64,000 bases of DNA from Longispora sp040681875 (GCF_040681875.1 NZ_JBFAZP010000006.1:1-64000), one strand, 5' to 3'. Shown: positions 53,506-62,975, counted from the stretch's first letter. Notes: generated by a model from the sequence alone, not told the origin. Numbers and translations: made by a program.

Positions 53506-54209
53506 CGGACTCTCTCTCGGGACGGGGGACGGGGGACGACGGGCAGGCCCTTCAGGTACAGGAGAATGCCCTGTTTCTTGATCCGCGCGGCCACCAGCAG
53601 GGTCTGGAACGCGGCGGAGAGCAGGCCGGGGACGGTCGCGGCGCGCATCGTGCCCCGCAGGCTCGCCACGAACGGCGTCCCGCCCTCGGGCCGCAGGGTG
53701 ATGGTGAGCGCCAGCTGGTGGCCGGGGAGCGGCAGGCTCATCCGGTAGGTGCCCCGGCCCGGCATGAACGGGGAGACGTAGAAGTCCTTGTCGACCTCGG
53801 CGCCGTCGCGCGCGTCGGGGAACAGCAGGTAGCAGTGCCGGCCGCCGTAGGTGTTGTGCACCTCGGCGACGACGCAGGCCTGGGTGCCGTCGGCGTTGTG
53901 GCACCAGTACACGGTGAGCGGGTTGAAGACGTGGCCGAGGACCCGGGCGTGGGTGAGCATCAGGATCTGGCCGCCGCCGAGGTCGACGCCCTGCTCGGCG
54001 AGGTAGGCGTCCAGGTTGCGGCGGAGCGAGGTCGACTGTCCGATGTGGTCGGACGCACGGAACCCGGCCAGGGGGCGCAGGAGGCGCGGGATCGTCGGCA
54101 GGTCGTCCACGTCGACCAGCCACTGGTGGGTGCGGTAGGCGAAGGCGTGCCGGACCGGGCCGGTGCGGACGTGCCGCAACGAGCACCGGTACAGGGTCGC
54201 CGTCGTCAC
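53502..54209 (-). CDS. DUF1365 family protein
   Basis: A 235-residue DUF1365 protein starting at GTG 54209. Family features are LYRCSLRHVRTGPVRHAFAYR, GHVFNPLTVYWCHNADG and AEVHNTYGGRHCYLL. It is almost always next to a COG2907 oxidoreductase and a CFA-type methyltransferase, as here. The reaction is unknown. It probably works on acyl chains with those partners. Four-base overlaps at both ends show tight coupling. Confidence 0.92.
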   Translation of the reverse strand: MTTATLYRCSLRHVRTGPVRHAFAYRTHQWLVDVDDLPTIPRLLRPLAGFRASDHIGQSTSLRRNLDAYLAEQGVDLGGGQILMLTHARVLGHVFNPLTVYWCHNADGTQACVVAEVHNTYGGRHCYLLFPDARDGAEVDKDFYVSPFMPGRGTYRMSLPLPGHQLALTITLRPEGGTPFVASLRGTMRAATVPGLLSAAFQTLLVAARIKKQGILLYLKGLPVVPRPPSRERVR

Positions 54210-55456
54210 CAGACCACCCCTAAGCTCAGGGCCGCCAGCACGCCGGAGCGGCAGCCGTCCTCGTGGAAGCCCCAGCCGTGGTACGCGCCCGCGTAGGCCA
54301 CCGTCGCGTCGGACAGTTCGGGCAGCCGGCGCTGGGCGGCCACCGCCTCCGCCGTGTACACGGGGTGCGCGTAGTCCATCCGGGCCAGCACGGCGTCCTC
54401 GGGCACCCGGCCGGCCGGGTTGAGGGTCACGACGTGCGGGGTCGGGGTGTCGAGGCGTTGCAGCCGGTTCATGTCGTAGCTGACCACCGGCCGGCCGGCG
54501 CCCGGGTCGCAGGCGGGCAGCAGGTAGTTCCACGAGGCCCGGGCGTTGGTGTGCCGGGGCAGGATCGCGTCGTCGGTGTGCAGCAGGGTCTCGTTGCGCG
54601 AGTAGCCGAACGCGCCGAGGAGTTCCTTCTCCGCCGCGCTCGCGTCCGGGCGGATCGCCAGGGCCTGGTCGGCGTGGGTGGCGATCACGGCCGCGTCGAA
54701 GAACTGGGCGAAGTCGGCCTCGTCGCGCACCTCGACCCCGCCGGCCACCCGGGTCACGGACCGGACCGGGACGCCGCGCCGGGCGGCGGGCAGGGCCGCG
54801 GCGACCTTGTCGACGTAGCTGCGGGAGCCGCCGACGACCGTGCGCCAGGTGGGCGAGCCCTGCACGCTGAGCATGCCGTGCCGCTCCAGGAAGACGAAGA
54901 GGTAGCGGGCGGGGTAGTCGGCGACCCGTTCCGGGCCGCAGGACCAGACCGCGGAGACGACGGGTACGAGGAAATGGCGCACGAAATAGGTGCTGAAGCC
55001 CCGGGAGAACTCGCCCAGGGTCATGTCGTCGTCCCCGGCGGCGAGCAGCGCCCGGGCCTTCCGGTGGAACCGGGGCACCTGGGCCAGCATCGCCAGGAAC
55101 CGGGGGTCGACGGCGTTGCGCGGCCGGGCGAACAGGCCGGGCAGCTTGCGCGCCCCCGCGTACTCCAGGCCGCAGCCCTCGCAGCGCACCGACATGCTCA
55201 TCTCCGTCGCCTGGGTGGCCACGCCCAGTTCGGCGAACAACCGCAGCAGGAACGGGTACGTCCGCTCGTTGTGCACGATGAAGCCGGAGTCCACCGCCAG
55301 GCCGCCCAGGTCATGGGTGTGCGCGTGCCCGCCGAGCCGGTCGTCCGCCTCGAACAGGGTCACGTCGTGCTCCCACCGGAGCAGGTACGCCGCCGTCAAA
55401 CCGGACACCCCCGCGCCGATCACCGCCACCTGCCGTCGCCCCATGGGCCACTTCAC
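54206..55456 (-). CDS. COG2907 FAD-dependent oxidoreductase
   Basis: A 416-residue amine-oxidase-fold flavoprotein. The dinucleotide-binding motif AVIGAGVSGLTAAYLLRWEH is at about residue 10, followed by DDRLGGHAHTHDLGGLAVDSGFIVHNE and near the C-terminus VAYAGAYHGWGFHEDG. COG2907 proteins next to DUF1365 and CFA genes include the desaturase of the bacterial methylated-furan fatty acid route (UfaD). It is first in the operon. ATG 55456 or 55444 are both possible starts. Confidence 0.92.
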   Translation of the reverse strand: MKWPMGRRQVAVIGAGVSGLTAAYLLRWEHDVTLFEADDRLGGHAHTHDLGGLAVDSGFIVHNERTYPFLLRLFAELGVATQATEMSMSVRCEGCGLEYAGARKLPGLFARPRNAVDPRFLAMLAQVPRFHRKARALLAAGDDDMTLGEFSRGFSTYFVRHFLVPVVSAVWSCGPERVADYPARYLFVFLERHGMLSVQGSPTWRTVVGGSRSYVDKVAAALPAARRGVPVRSVTRVAGGVEVRDEADFAQFFDAAVIATHADQALAIRPDASAAEKELLGAFGYSRNETLLHTDDAILPRHTNARASWNYLLPACDPGAGRPVVSYDMNRLQRLDTPTPHVVTLNPAGRVPEDAVLARMDYAHPVYTAEAVAAQRRLPELSDATVAYAGAYHGWGFHEDGCRSGVLAALSLGVVW

Positions 55457-55624
55457 CCCTCACAGTCAGTCTTCACCGTGCATTCGGGGCGGGAGGGAGA
55501 ACGGATGGGTCGGGTCGGTGGCGGCCCCGGATGGGCGGGGAGCCGGGACCCGTCCGGGGGCGGGGTGGCGACGAATGGCACTACGGTGGAGTCGCCCCCG
55601 CACCCGAGAGTCGAGGACTGTCGC

Positions 55625-56206
55625 ATGACCCGAAGGATCGTCGGCGGAGTACCGGCCGGAGAGGGCCCCGTCGTCCTCGTCCTGCACGGCGGGGCGTCCG
55701 AGAGCCACCAGCCGCCCGGCCTGCTGCCGTACCTGCGGATGCTGCCGTTCGCGTGGGCGCTGCGGCGGCGCGGGCTGACCACCCGGCTGCTGCGGTACCG
55801 GTACCGGGGGTGGAACGGGGCCGACCGGGACGCGTACACCGATGTGCTGTGGGCCCTGGAACAGCTCGGACCGCGCCCGGTACTGCTCGTCGGGCACTCC
55901 CTGGGCGGCCGGGCGGCCCTGCACGCGGGCGGCGCGCCGGACGTCGTCGGGGTGGCGGCGCTGGCGCCGTGGATCGAGCCGGGCGACCCCTGGGAGCAGC
56001 TCGCGGGCAGGCCGGCGCTGTTCGTGCACGGGTCGCGGGACCGGGTGACCGATCCGGGGCTGTCCCGGCGGTGGGCGGATCTGCTCGGGGCCCGGTTCGA
56101 GGACCTCGACGACGGGCACGCGATGCTGCGCCGGGCGCGGCGGTGGCACACGCTGGTGGCGGACTTCGCGGTGCAGACGCTGGCGGGCGTGGCGCCCCGG
56201 CGCTGA
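55625..56206 (+). CDS. small alpha/beta hydrolase
   Basis: A 193-residue hydrolase with oxyanion segment LVLHGGAS and nucleophile elbow GHSLGGRAA; the catalytic Asp is probably in HGSRDRVTDP and the His in DDGHAML. It resembles minimal serine hydrolases such as thioesterase- or esterase-like proteins. It stands alone just upstream of a WYL regulator; no clear pathway link. Confidence 0.85.
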   Translation: MTRRIVGGVPAGEGPVVLVLHGGASESHQPPGLLPYLRMLPFAWALRRRGLTTRLLRYRYRGWNGADRDAYTDVLWALEQLGPRPVLLVGHSLGGRAALHAGGAPDVVGVAALAPWIEPGDPWEQLAGRPALFVHGSRDRVTDPGLSRRWADLLGARFEDLDDGHAMLRRARRWHTLVADFAVQTLAGVAPRR

Positions 56207-56283
56207 CCGCCGCCGGGCCACGCCGGTCCCGCACCGCCCGCGCGGCCTCCGGGCACCCGGGGCGGCGGATGCACTGACAGAAT

Positions 56284-57261
56284 GTGTCAGTGCGCGCCAG
56301 TCGACTCGTGTCCCTGATCCTGCTCCTGCAGACCCGGGGCCGGATGACCGCCCAGTCCCTCGCCGACGAGCTGGAAGTGTCGGTCCGGACCATCTACCGC
56401 GACGTCGACGCCCTGCACGCCGCCGGCATCCCGCTGTACGGCGACGCCGGCCACTCCGGCGGCTACCAGCTCCTCGACGGCTACCGCACCCGGCTCACCG
56501 GCCTCACCGCCGACGAGGCCGACTCCCTGTTCCTGGCCGGTCTGCCCGGCCCGGCCGCCGAGCTGGGGCTCGGCGCGGTGGTGGCCGCCACCCAGCTCAA
56601 GCTGATGGCCTCGCTGCCCGAGGAGCTGCGGGACCGGGCCGGCCGGATCCGGGAACGGTTTCACCTCGACGCGCCGGGCTGGTACGCCGAGGCCGACGAC
56701 GTGCCGCACCTGGCCGCCCTCGCGCGCGCCGTCTGGGAACAGCGCGCGGTCGAGGTGCGCTACCGGCGCTGGCGGGCGCCGCAGGAGGTGACCCGGACCC
56801 TGGAGCCGTACGGCCTCGTGCTCAAGGGCGGCCGGTGGTACCTGGTGGCGCTGTCCGCCGGTCAGGTCCGGACGTACCGGGTGTCCCAGGTGCTCGAACT
56901 GCACGTCGCCGAGGACCGGTTCGAACGGGCGGCGGAGTTCGACCTCGCCGGGCACTGGGCGCGTTCCCTCGCGGAGTTCGCGGCCCGGCGGTTCACGGGC
57001 GAGGCGGTGCTGCGGCTGTCCCCGGAGGCGGTGCGGCGGATGGACGACCTGGTCAGCGACGAGACGGCCCGCGCGGTCCGGGACACCGCCGCCGACGACC
57101 GGGACGGCTGGGTGCGGGCCACGGTGCCGATCGAGTCGGTCCGGCACGCGCGGACCCAGCTGCTCGTCCTCGGGGCCGGGGTGGAGGTGCTGTCCCCGCC
57201 GGAGCTGCGCGCCGCGCTGGCGGAGACGGCCCGCGAACTGGCGGCGCTGTACGCGGAATAG
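56284..57261 (+). CDS. WYL-domain transcriptional regulator (YafY-like)
   Basis: A 325-residue regulator with an HTH_11 domain (about 5-60, RGRMTAQSLADELEVSVRTI then YRDVDALHAAGIP), a linker, and a WYL domain (about 145-225) with EPYGLVLKGGRWYLVALSAG and TYRVSQVLELHVAEDRFER. WYL proteins sense nucleic acids or small nucleotides and control defence or stress genes. GTG 56284 or 56290 can serve as start. Confidence 0.9.
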   Translation: MSVRASRLVSLILLLQTRGRMTAQSLADELEVSVRTIYRDVDALHAAGIPLYGDAGHSGGYQLLDGYRTRLTGLTADEADSLFLAGLPGPAAELGLGAVVAATQLKLMASLPEELRDRAGRIRERFHLDAPGWYAEADDVPHLAALARAVWEQRAVEVRYRRWRAPQEVTRTLEPYGLVLKGGRWYLVALSAGQVRTYRVSQVLELHVAEDRFERAAEFDLAGHWARSLAEFAARRFTGEAVLRLSPEAVRRMDDLVSDETARAVRDTAADDRDGWVRATVPIESVRHARTQLLVLGAGVEVLSPPELRAALAETARELAALYAE

Positions 57262-57316
57262 TGCCAACCACGTACCTCGTGTGTGCTTGTCATGATTTGC
57301 TGGCTATCCTCAGTCG

Positions 57317-58537
57317 ATGTCTGACTTAGCGTGCAGGGTGCTGATCGGCGCGGCGCTCGCCGGGCTGATCGTGGCCGCGGGTCCGGTGTCGGCGGGTCCC
57401 GACCCGGCCCCGCAGTCGGGGGCCCCGGGGACCCGGGCCCCGGAGCCGGCGCGCCCGGAACCCGCGCCCGTCGGGACCGTGCCGCCCCCGGCGCTCCCGT
57501 CGCCGCCCGCCCCGCCCGCCCCGCCGGTCCCGCCCGCTCCGCCGATGCCGCCCGCCCCGCCGTCGCCGCCCGGACCCTCCGGCTCGGGGCAGGGCACCGG
57601 GCAGCCCGGCACCGGCACCCCCGCCCCCACCAGCGCCGACCCGACCGGGTCCGCCGACCCCCTGGCAGCGCTCCCCGCCCTCCCCCGCTCCGAGGTGACC
57701 CGCGCGGCCCTCGCGCCGGCCGCGATCCGGGAACCCGGGGTCAGCCCGGCCGCCGCCGCCCGGGGCCAGGCCGTGCTCCGGGCCGCGCAGGCCTACCGGG
57801 AGGTCGCCGAGCAGAACGCCCGGCTGGCCGCCGCCGAGGCCGCCCTCGCCCGCGACACCGAGACCATGCGCACCGACGCGGGCCTGCCCGCCGAGCTGTA
57901 CCGCCGGGCCGCCGCCGTGCCCGAGCCGATGCGGGGCCCGTGGTGGGAGCTGCACCGGGCGAACATCCGGCTCCCGGCCGACCGCACGACGCACGAGCGC
58001 GCGGTCGCCGCCGACCGCGCCGCCGTGTCCGGGGCCCGGGGCACCGCCGACCGGGCGGGCCGGCGGGCCCGGGTGGTGGCGACCGGGCTGGACGGGCCGG
58101 CGCGGACCGCGCTGGAGACCGGCTCGCGGGCCGCCCCGCCGCCGCCCGGCCGACTGCTGTCCCCCGTGGCCGGGCCGGTGACCAGCGGGTTCGGTACCCG
58201 GATGGATCCGTACTTCCAGCGGGTCGCCCCGCACGCCGGGGTGGACCTGGCCGCGCCGGTCGGCACCCCGGTGCTCGCGGCGGCCCCCGGCCGGGTGCTG
58301 CGCGCCGGCTGGGCCGACGGCTACGGCTACTACACGTGCCTCGACCACCCCGACCGCGCCATCTGGACCTGCTACGCGCACCAGTCGGTGATCCTGGTCC
58401 GGCCGGGCGAGCAGGTGTCCGCGGGCCAGCCGATCGGCCTGGCCGGCTCCACCGGGGCGTCCACCGGGCCGCACGTGCACTTCGAGGTCCGGCGAGGAGG
58501 ATCACCGGTCGATCCGCGCCCCTGGCTGGCACAATGA
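57317..58537 (+). CDS. secreted M23 peptidase
   Basis: A 406-residue protein with a signal peptide (about 1-27), a long Pro/Ala-rich region (to about 115), an alpha-helical region (about 130-255) and a C-terminal LytM/M23 domain with zinc motifs HAGVDLA, CYAHQS and HVHFEV. It should cleave peptidoglycan cross-bridges, or act as an activator if degenerate, but all zinc ligands appear intact. Typical of actinobacterial cell-wall remodelling enzymes. Confidence 0.9.
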   Translation: MSDLACRVLIGAALAGLIVAAGPVSAGPDPAPQSGAPGTRAPEPARPEPAPVGTVPPPALPSPPAPPAPPVPPAPPMPPAPPSPPGPSGSGQGTGQPGTGTPAPTSADPTGSADPLAALPALPRSEVTRAALAPAAIREPGVSPAAAARGQAVLRAAQAYREVAEQNARLAAAEAALARDTETMRTDAGLPAELYRRAAAVPEPMRGPWWELHRANIRLPADRTTHERAVAADRAAVSGARGTADRAGRRARVVATGLDGPARTALETGSRAAPPPPGRLLSPVAGPVTSGFGTRMDPYFQRVAPHAGVDLAAPVGTPVLAAAPGRVLRAGWADGYGYYTCLDHPDRAIWTCYAHQSVILVRPGEQVSAGQPIGLAGSTGASTGPHVHFEVRRGGSPVDPRPWLAQ

Positions 58538-58622
58538 GGGGGCGTCCCCGGGTTCGGGGACCGCCCGGACGAGATGTGCGCCGTACCCGGACCGCCAAGA
58601 CGACGCTCACGAGGAGTACTCC

Positions 58623-58874
58623 GTGGGCCAGCTCGTCCAGATTGTCGGTTCCCTGCTTGTACTGTCCGGCTTCGCGCTCGCCCAGGCCGGCGTCCTCAAC
58701 CCGAAGTCCCTGGTCTACCTGTGGCTGAACGTGGTCGGGTCCACGGTGCTGGCCATCGAGGCCGTGCTGGAACGGCAGTGGGGCTTCCTGCTCCTGGAGG
58801 GCGTGTGGGCCGTCGTGTCGGCGGTCGGCCTGATCCAGGTGCTGCTCCGCCGGAACCGGCCCGCGGCGGAGTAG
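58623..58874 (+). CDS. CBU_0592-like small membrane protein
   Basis: An 83-residue protein with three hydrophobic segments (about 4-24, 28-48, 54-75) and an internal LNVVGSTVLAIEAVLERQWGFLLLEGVWA in parts, matching the small CBU_0592 family of unknown function. The GTG start at 58623 has GAGGAGTA upstream. Seems to stand alone, although the preceding M23 gene is on the same strand 85 bases away. Confidence 0.8.
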   Translation: MGQLVQIVGSLLVLSGFALAQAGVLNPKSLVYLWLNVVGSTVLAIEAVLERQWGFLLLEGVWAVVSAVGLIQVLLRRNRPAAE

Positions 58875-59139
58875 GACCGGCCCACGTAGGCCGGAACCAA
58901 TGTCAGGGTTCCGCATTCAGAGTGAGAAAGCACCGCCGGACGGCGTCCCGCGCCGCCCGATGGCCACTCATACCCGCCGGACCTCCCGAAACGCGCCCCC
59001 GAACGGCGACCCCCGCGCGGCGAACGGCGACCCGCCGGCCGCGAAGGGGCCAGAACCTCTGTCGCGCGGCGGACACAATCCCCTGTGGATCAGGAAGCGG
59101 GGCCAATCTGGGGCTGTTCGCGTAGAGAGAAGGTCCCCC

Positions 59140-61074
59140 GTGAGACTTCGAATCCTGCTGGTCATCGCCCTGTTCGCCGCGCTGTTGGGAGTGCCGTCGC
59201 CGGCTGGTGCCGTCGACCCGGGCGACCGGGTGGCACTGCGCCACCTCGTGATCGCCGTCGACGCCGAGGACTTCGGCCTCGCCACCTGGAAGGCCGCCCT
59301 CGACCGGGTCGGCACGCCGTACGACGTGCTGCTCGCCGGGTCCAGCCCGCTGCCCGCGCTCGTGAAGGCGGACGGGACCGGGCGCTACGACGCGGTGCTG
59401 CTCACCAGCGCCGCCCTGCTCACCGCCGACGGTTCGGGCGGGTACTCCAGCGCGCTCGACGGCGCCGAGTGGTACTCGCTGTGGAACTACGAGCAGGTCT
59501 ACCACGTCCGCCAGGTCGCCCTGTACGCCGGCCACGGCGCCTACCCCGAGGACTACTGCCTGCGGGCCGGCACCGAGGGCGGGATCGGCGCGACCCCCGA
59601 ACACGCCGCGGTGACCGCCGCCGGCGCGCCGATCTTCGACTACCTGCGCGCCTCGGCGACCGTCCCGATCCAACTCTCCTATGTGTACCGGTCCCAGCTC
59701 GCCCCCGGCTGCGCGGCCACCCCCCTCCTCACCCTGGGCTCCGACGTGATCGGCGTGACGAGCACGGCGCCCGACGGCCGGGAGCGGCTGGCGTTGACCT
59801 TCACGACGAACCAGTACCTGCCGCAGGCCGACCTGTTGCTGTACGGGCTGCTGCGCTGGGCCACCCGGGGCGTGTTCGTCGGCGAGCAGCGGCACTGGCT
59901 GCACGTGGACGTCGACGACGTGTTCATCGCCAACGACCACCTGCTGGCCGACGGGACCTACTCCCCGACCGAGTTCCGGATCTCGGGCGAGGACCTGGCC
60001 GGGGCGGCGGCCCAGCAGGCGGCGCTGCGGCAGCAGTACCCCCAGGCGAGTGCCTTTGTCCTGAATCTCGCCTACAACGGGGAGGGCATCGACCCGGCCG
60101 CGCCCGCGCAGTGCTCCTCGACGGGGACGCCCGACCCGCTGACCAGCTACGCCCGCTGCCTCGCCGGGCAGTTCCGGTGGATCAACCACACCCTGACCCA
60201 CCCGAAGATGAACACCACCCCCTACCAGGAGAACCTCGACGAGATCAGGAACAACCAGACGGCGGGTACGACGGCCGGGCTCGCCCCGCCGCCCGTGGTG
60301 CTCAAGACGCCCGAGTACTCCGGGCTCGGGGTCTACCACCCGGACCCGACCAACGACATCGACCCGCCGACCGACCACGGGCTCGCCGCGTCGAACCTCC
60401 CGATGTTGCAGGCCGCGAAGGCCGCCGGGGTGAAGTTCCTGCACGGCAACATGTCCTTCGCCAGCCACAGGCCGGCGTGCTCGAACTGCTCCACCCCGCA
60501 CCCGCTGGTCCCGGCGCTGCTCGTCGTCCCGGACTGGCCCACCGACGTCGCCTACCACGTGACCACGCCCGAGGAGGAGACCACGTTCTACAACTCCTAC
60601 TACGGGCCCACCGGCCGGTTCCCCTACTTCGACCACGACCTGAGCTACGCCGAGATCCTCGACCAGCAGGCCACGATCGCGATGGCGCACCTCGGCTCCG
60701 GCTCCGTGTACAGCCACACGATGCACCAGGGGAACCTGCGGCAGTACGCGCCCGGGTCCAGCCTGACCTTCGACTGGCTGAACGCGGTGCTGGCCCGGTA
60801 CAGCGCCACGTACTCCGTGCCGCTGCGCACCCAGACCTGGCCGGACCTCGCGAGCTACACGTCCTACCGCAACACGCACTTCGCGGCCCTGGGCACCGGG
60901 GTCGACCCGGTGTGGACCCGCTCCACCCGGACGGTGAGCTACACGTCCACGGTCGCCGGGTCGCTGTGGTTCACCGGGATCCGGGCGGCCGGGTACGACC
61001 TGTACGGGTCGGACTTCATCTCGCGGATCGCGTTCACGGCCGGGGTGACGAAGTACCAGGTACTGCCGAACTAG
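59140..61074 (+). CDS. secreted Agd3-like polysaccharide deacetylase
   Basis: A 644-residue secreted protein. GTG 59140 begins a signal peptide (RLRILLVIALFAALLGVPSP, then AGA) with GAGAGAAGG upstream. The catalytic region shows metal-dependent deacetylase motifs: HVDVDDVFIANDH near residues 255-267, RWINHTLTHPKMNTTPY near 345-360 and SHTMHQGNLR near 525-535. These match the fungal Agd3 family (CE18), which deacetylates galactosaminogalactan, an N-acetylgalactosamine-containing polymer. In actinomycetes such proteins are mostly uncharacterised. It probably partially deacetylates an extracellular amino-sugar polysaccharide. The C-terminal 90 residues look like a beta-rich module. Confidence 0.85.
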   Translation: MRLRILLVIALFAALLGVPSPAGAVDPGDRVALRHLVIAVDAEDFGLATWKAALDRVGTPYDVLLAGSSPLPALVKADGTGRYDAVLLTSAALLTADGSGGYSSALDGAEWYSLWNYEQVYHVRQVALYAGHGAYPEDYCLRAGTEGGIGATPEHAAVTAAGAPIFDYLRASATVPIQLSYVYRSQLAPGCAATPLLTLGSDVIGVTSTAPDGRERLALTFTTNQYLPQADLLLYGLLRWATRGVFVGEQRHWLHVDVDDVFIANDHLLADGTYSPTEFRISGEDLAGAAAQQAALRQQYPQASAFVLNLAYNGEGIDPAAPAQCSSTGTPDPLTSYARCLAGQFRWINHTLTHPKMNTTPYQENLDEIRNNQTAGTTAGLAPPPVVLKTPEYSGLGVYHPDPTNDIDPPTDHGLAASNLPMLQAAKAAGVKFLHGNMSFASHRPACSNCSTPHPLVPALLVVPDWPTDVAYHVTTPEEETTFYNSYYGPTGRFPYFDHDLSYAEILDQQATIAMAHLGSGSVYSHTMHQGNLRQYAPGSSLTFDWLNAVLARYSATYSVPLRTQTWPDLASYTSYRNTHFAALGTGVDPVWTRSTRTVSYTSTVAGSLWFTGIRAAGYDLYGSDFISRIAFTAGVTKYQVLPN

Positions 61075-61084
61075 AGCTCCTGAC

Positions 61085-61119
61085 GCCGCGCGGTTCCGGC
61101 CCGGTCCGGGCCGCGCGGC
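61085..61119. terminator. hairpin between convergent genes
   Basis: GCCGCGCGG (61085-61093) pairs with CCGCGCGGC (61111-61119), enclosing the shorter stem CCCGG/CCGGG. It separates the deacetylase and the response-regulator gene. Confidence 0.7.
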
Positions 61120-61125
61120 CCGGGC

Positions 61126-61788
61126 TCAGGCGCGCGGCGTCACCAGCCCCGACTCGTAGGCCAGCACCACGGTCTGCGCCCGGCTCGACACCCCGAGCTT
61201 CGTCATCGTCCGGTTCAGGTGCGTCTTGACCGTCGCCTCGCTGACCACCAGCCGCTCGGCGATCTCCGCGTTCGACAGCCCCCTGCCGACCAGCCCGAGC
61301 ACCTCCACCTCCCGGGAGGTCAGCGTGTCCAGCTCGGGCGCCACCGGAACCCGGTCCGGCCGCCGGGTGTACGCCTCGATCAGCCGGCACGTCACGCTCG
61401 GCGCGAACAGCATGTCCCCCGACCCGACGACGCTGATCGCGGCGAGCAGGCGCTCCGGCGGGGTGTCCTTGAGCAGGAACCCGGAGGCCCCGGCGCGCAG
61501 GGCCGCGAACACGTACTCGTCCAGGTCGAAGGTCGTCACGATCAGCACCCGGGGCGGGACGGCGGTCCGGGAGCGGGCCAGCAGCCGTTCGGTGGCGGCC
61601 ACCCCGTTGAGGCCGGGCATCTGGATGTCCATCAGCACCACGTCGGGCTCCAGTTCGGCCGCGAGCGCCACCGCCTGTTCGCCGTCGGCCGCCTCGCCCA
61701 CGACCGTCAGGCCCGGGGCGGCCCGGAGCAGGGCGGCGAGACCGGCGCGGATCAGCACCTCGTCGTCCACGATGAGAACGCGGGTCAT
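61126..61788 (-). CDS. LuxR-type response regulator
   Basis: A 220-residue NarL-family regulator: receiver domain with VLIVDDEVLIRAGL and phospho-Asp in VVLMDIQMPGLNG, then a LuxR HTH (TSREVEVLGLVGRGLSNAEI, AERLVVSEATVKTHLNRT). It is cotranscribed with, and overlaps, its histidine kinase gene (ATGA). Targets are unknown; the deacetylase and mechanosensitive-channel-like neighbours are possible candidates. Confidence 0.93.
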   Translation of the reverse strand: MTRVLIVDDEVLIRAGLAALLRAAPGLTVVGEAADGEQAVALAAELEPDVVLMDIQMPGLNGVAATERLLARSRTAVPPRVLIVTTFDLDEYVFAALRAGASGFLLKDTPPERLLAAISVVGSGDMLFAPSVTCRLIEAYTRRPDRVPVAPELDTLTSREVEVLGLVGRGLSNAEIAERLVVSEATVKTHLNRTMTKLGVSSRAQTVVLAYESGLVTPRA

Positions 61789-62975
61789 CGGCTGTCTTCC
61801 TCCACGAGTGCCACGGTGGGCAGGACGAGCTGCACGGCGAAACCTCCGCCGTCGCGGGGGCCCGCGGTGAGCACGCCCCCGAAGATCCGGGCGCGTTCCC
61901 GCATGCCCACCAGGCCCTGCCCGGTGGACTCCGCGGGCGGCCGGGCGGGGCGGCCGTCGTCGACCACCCGCACCGTGACCGTCTCCGGCCCGTAGTCCAG
62001 GTCCACTGTGGCACGGGCGGGGCCGGCGTGCCTCAGCACGTTGGTGAGGGCCTCCTGGGTTACCCGGTACGCGCACAGTTCCGCGCCCGGCGGCAGCGGC
62101 CGGGGGCGGCCCGTGACGGCGAACGCGACCGGGACGCCGGAGGCGGTGACCCGTCGGACCAGGTCGGGGAGCCGGTCCAGACCCGCCGGGGTGCCGGCGG
62201 TCGCCTCCTCCCCGTCGCCGACCCGGAGCACGAGGAGCAGCCGGCGCAGCTCGTCGAGCCCCTCGCCGCTGGTCGTCTCGATGGTCCGCACCGCGCCGAG
62301 GGCCGTGCCGGGGTCGGTGTCGAACACGTACCGGGCGAGGCCGGCCTGCATCGAGATCACCGACATGTGGTGGGCGACGACGTCGTGCATCTCCCGGGCG
62401 ATCCGGATCCGCTCCTCGGTGACGGCGCGCCGGGCGCGGTCCTCCTGGTCGCGGCGGAGCCGTTCGGTGAGGACCGCGAGCCGGGCGTTGCGCTCGGTCA
62501 CCGCCCGGCTCTTCCCGCCGAACACGCAGGCCACGAAGGCGATCAGGGCCATCTGGAACGCGATCACGTACCACGGCAGGACCCGGGCGGACATCCCGCT
62601 GTACTGGAGCACGCCGAACGTGGCCACGGCCGCGGGCACCACCCGGCGGGTCGGATACGCCGTCGCCACCGTGTACAGCCCCAGCAGCGGGCCGAAGAAG
62701 TTGATCGACGGCAGGTAGCCCTCGGCGAGGAAGGCCACGAAGGCCAGGCAGGACACCCCCAGGATCACGCGGGGGTACCGCCGGCGCAGCGTCATCGGCA
62801 CGTTGATCAGCACCGTGAGCAGCCACGCCTCGGGGTCGAACGCCCGGTAGCCGTCGGGGAGGTAGAGGACGCCGACGACGATCGTCAGACCCGCCATAGC
62901 GGTGGCCAGCGCCGCGTCCCAGACCAGCGGATCGAACCGGGAGACCCACCTGAGCAGCGCCCGACCGGTCCCCAT
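61785..62975 (-). CDS. membrane histidine kinase (HisKA_3)
   Basis: A 396-residue kinase with four to five transmembrane helices (about 15-165) forming the sensor, then a HisKA_3 helix with AREMHDVVAHHMSVISMQAG and a HATPase region (VTVRVVDDGRPAR and GQGLVGMRERARIFGG). It is a DesK-like sensor with no extracellular domain, suggesting it senses the membrane itself. Taken to start at ATG 62975 for MGTGRALLRW, because longer readings enter the low-quality intergenic frame. It pairs with the overlapping LuxR-type regulator. Confidence 0.93.
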   Translation of the reverse strand: MGTGRALLRWVSRFDPLVWDAALATAMAGLTIVVGVLYLPDGYRAFDPEAWLLTVLINVPMTLRRRYPRVILGVSCLAFVAFLAEGYLPSINFFGPLLGLYTVATAYPTRRVVPAAVATFGVLQYSGMSARVLPWYVIAFQMALIAFVACVFGGKSRAVTERNARLAVLTERLRRDQEDRARRAVTEERIRIAREMHDVVAHHMSVISMQAGLARYVFDTDPGTALGAVRTIETTSGEGLDELRRLLLVLRVGDGEEATAGTPAGLDRLPDLVRRVTASGVPVAFAVTGRPRPLPPGAELCAYRVTQEALTNVLRHAGPARATVDLDYGPETVTVRVVDDGRPARPPAESTGQGLVGMRERARIFGGVLTAGPRDGGGFAVQLVLPTVALVEEDSR

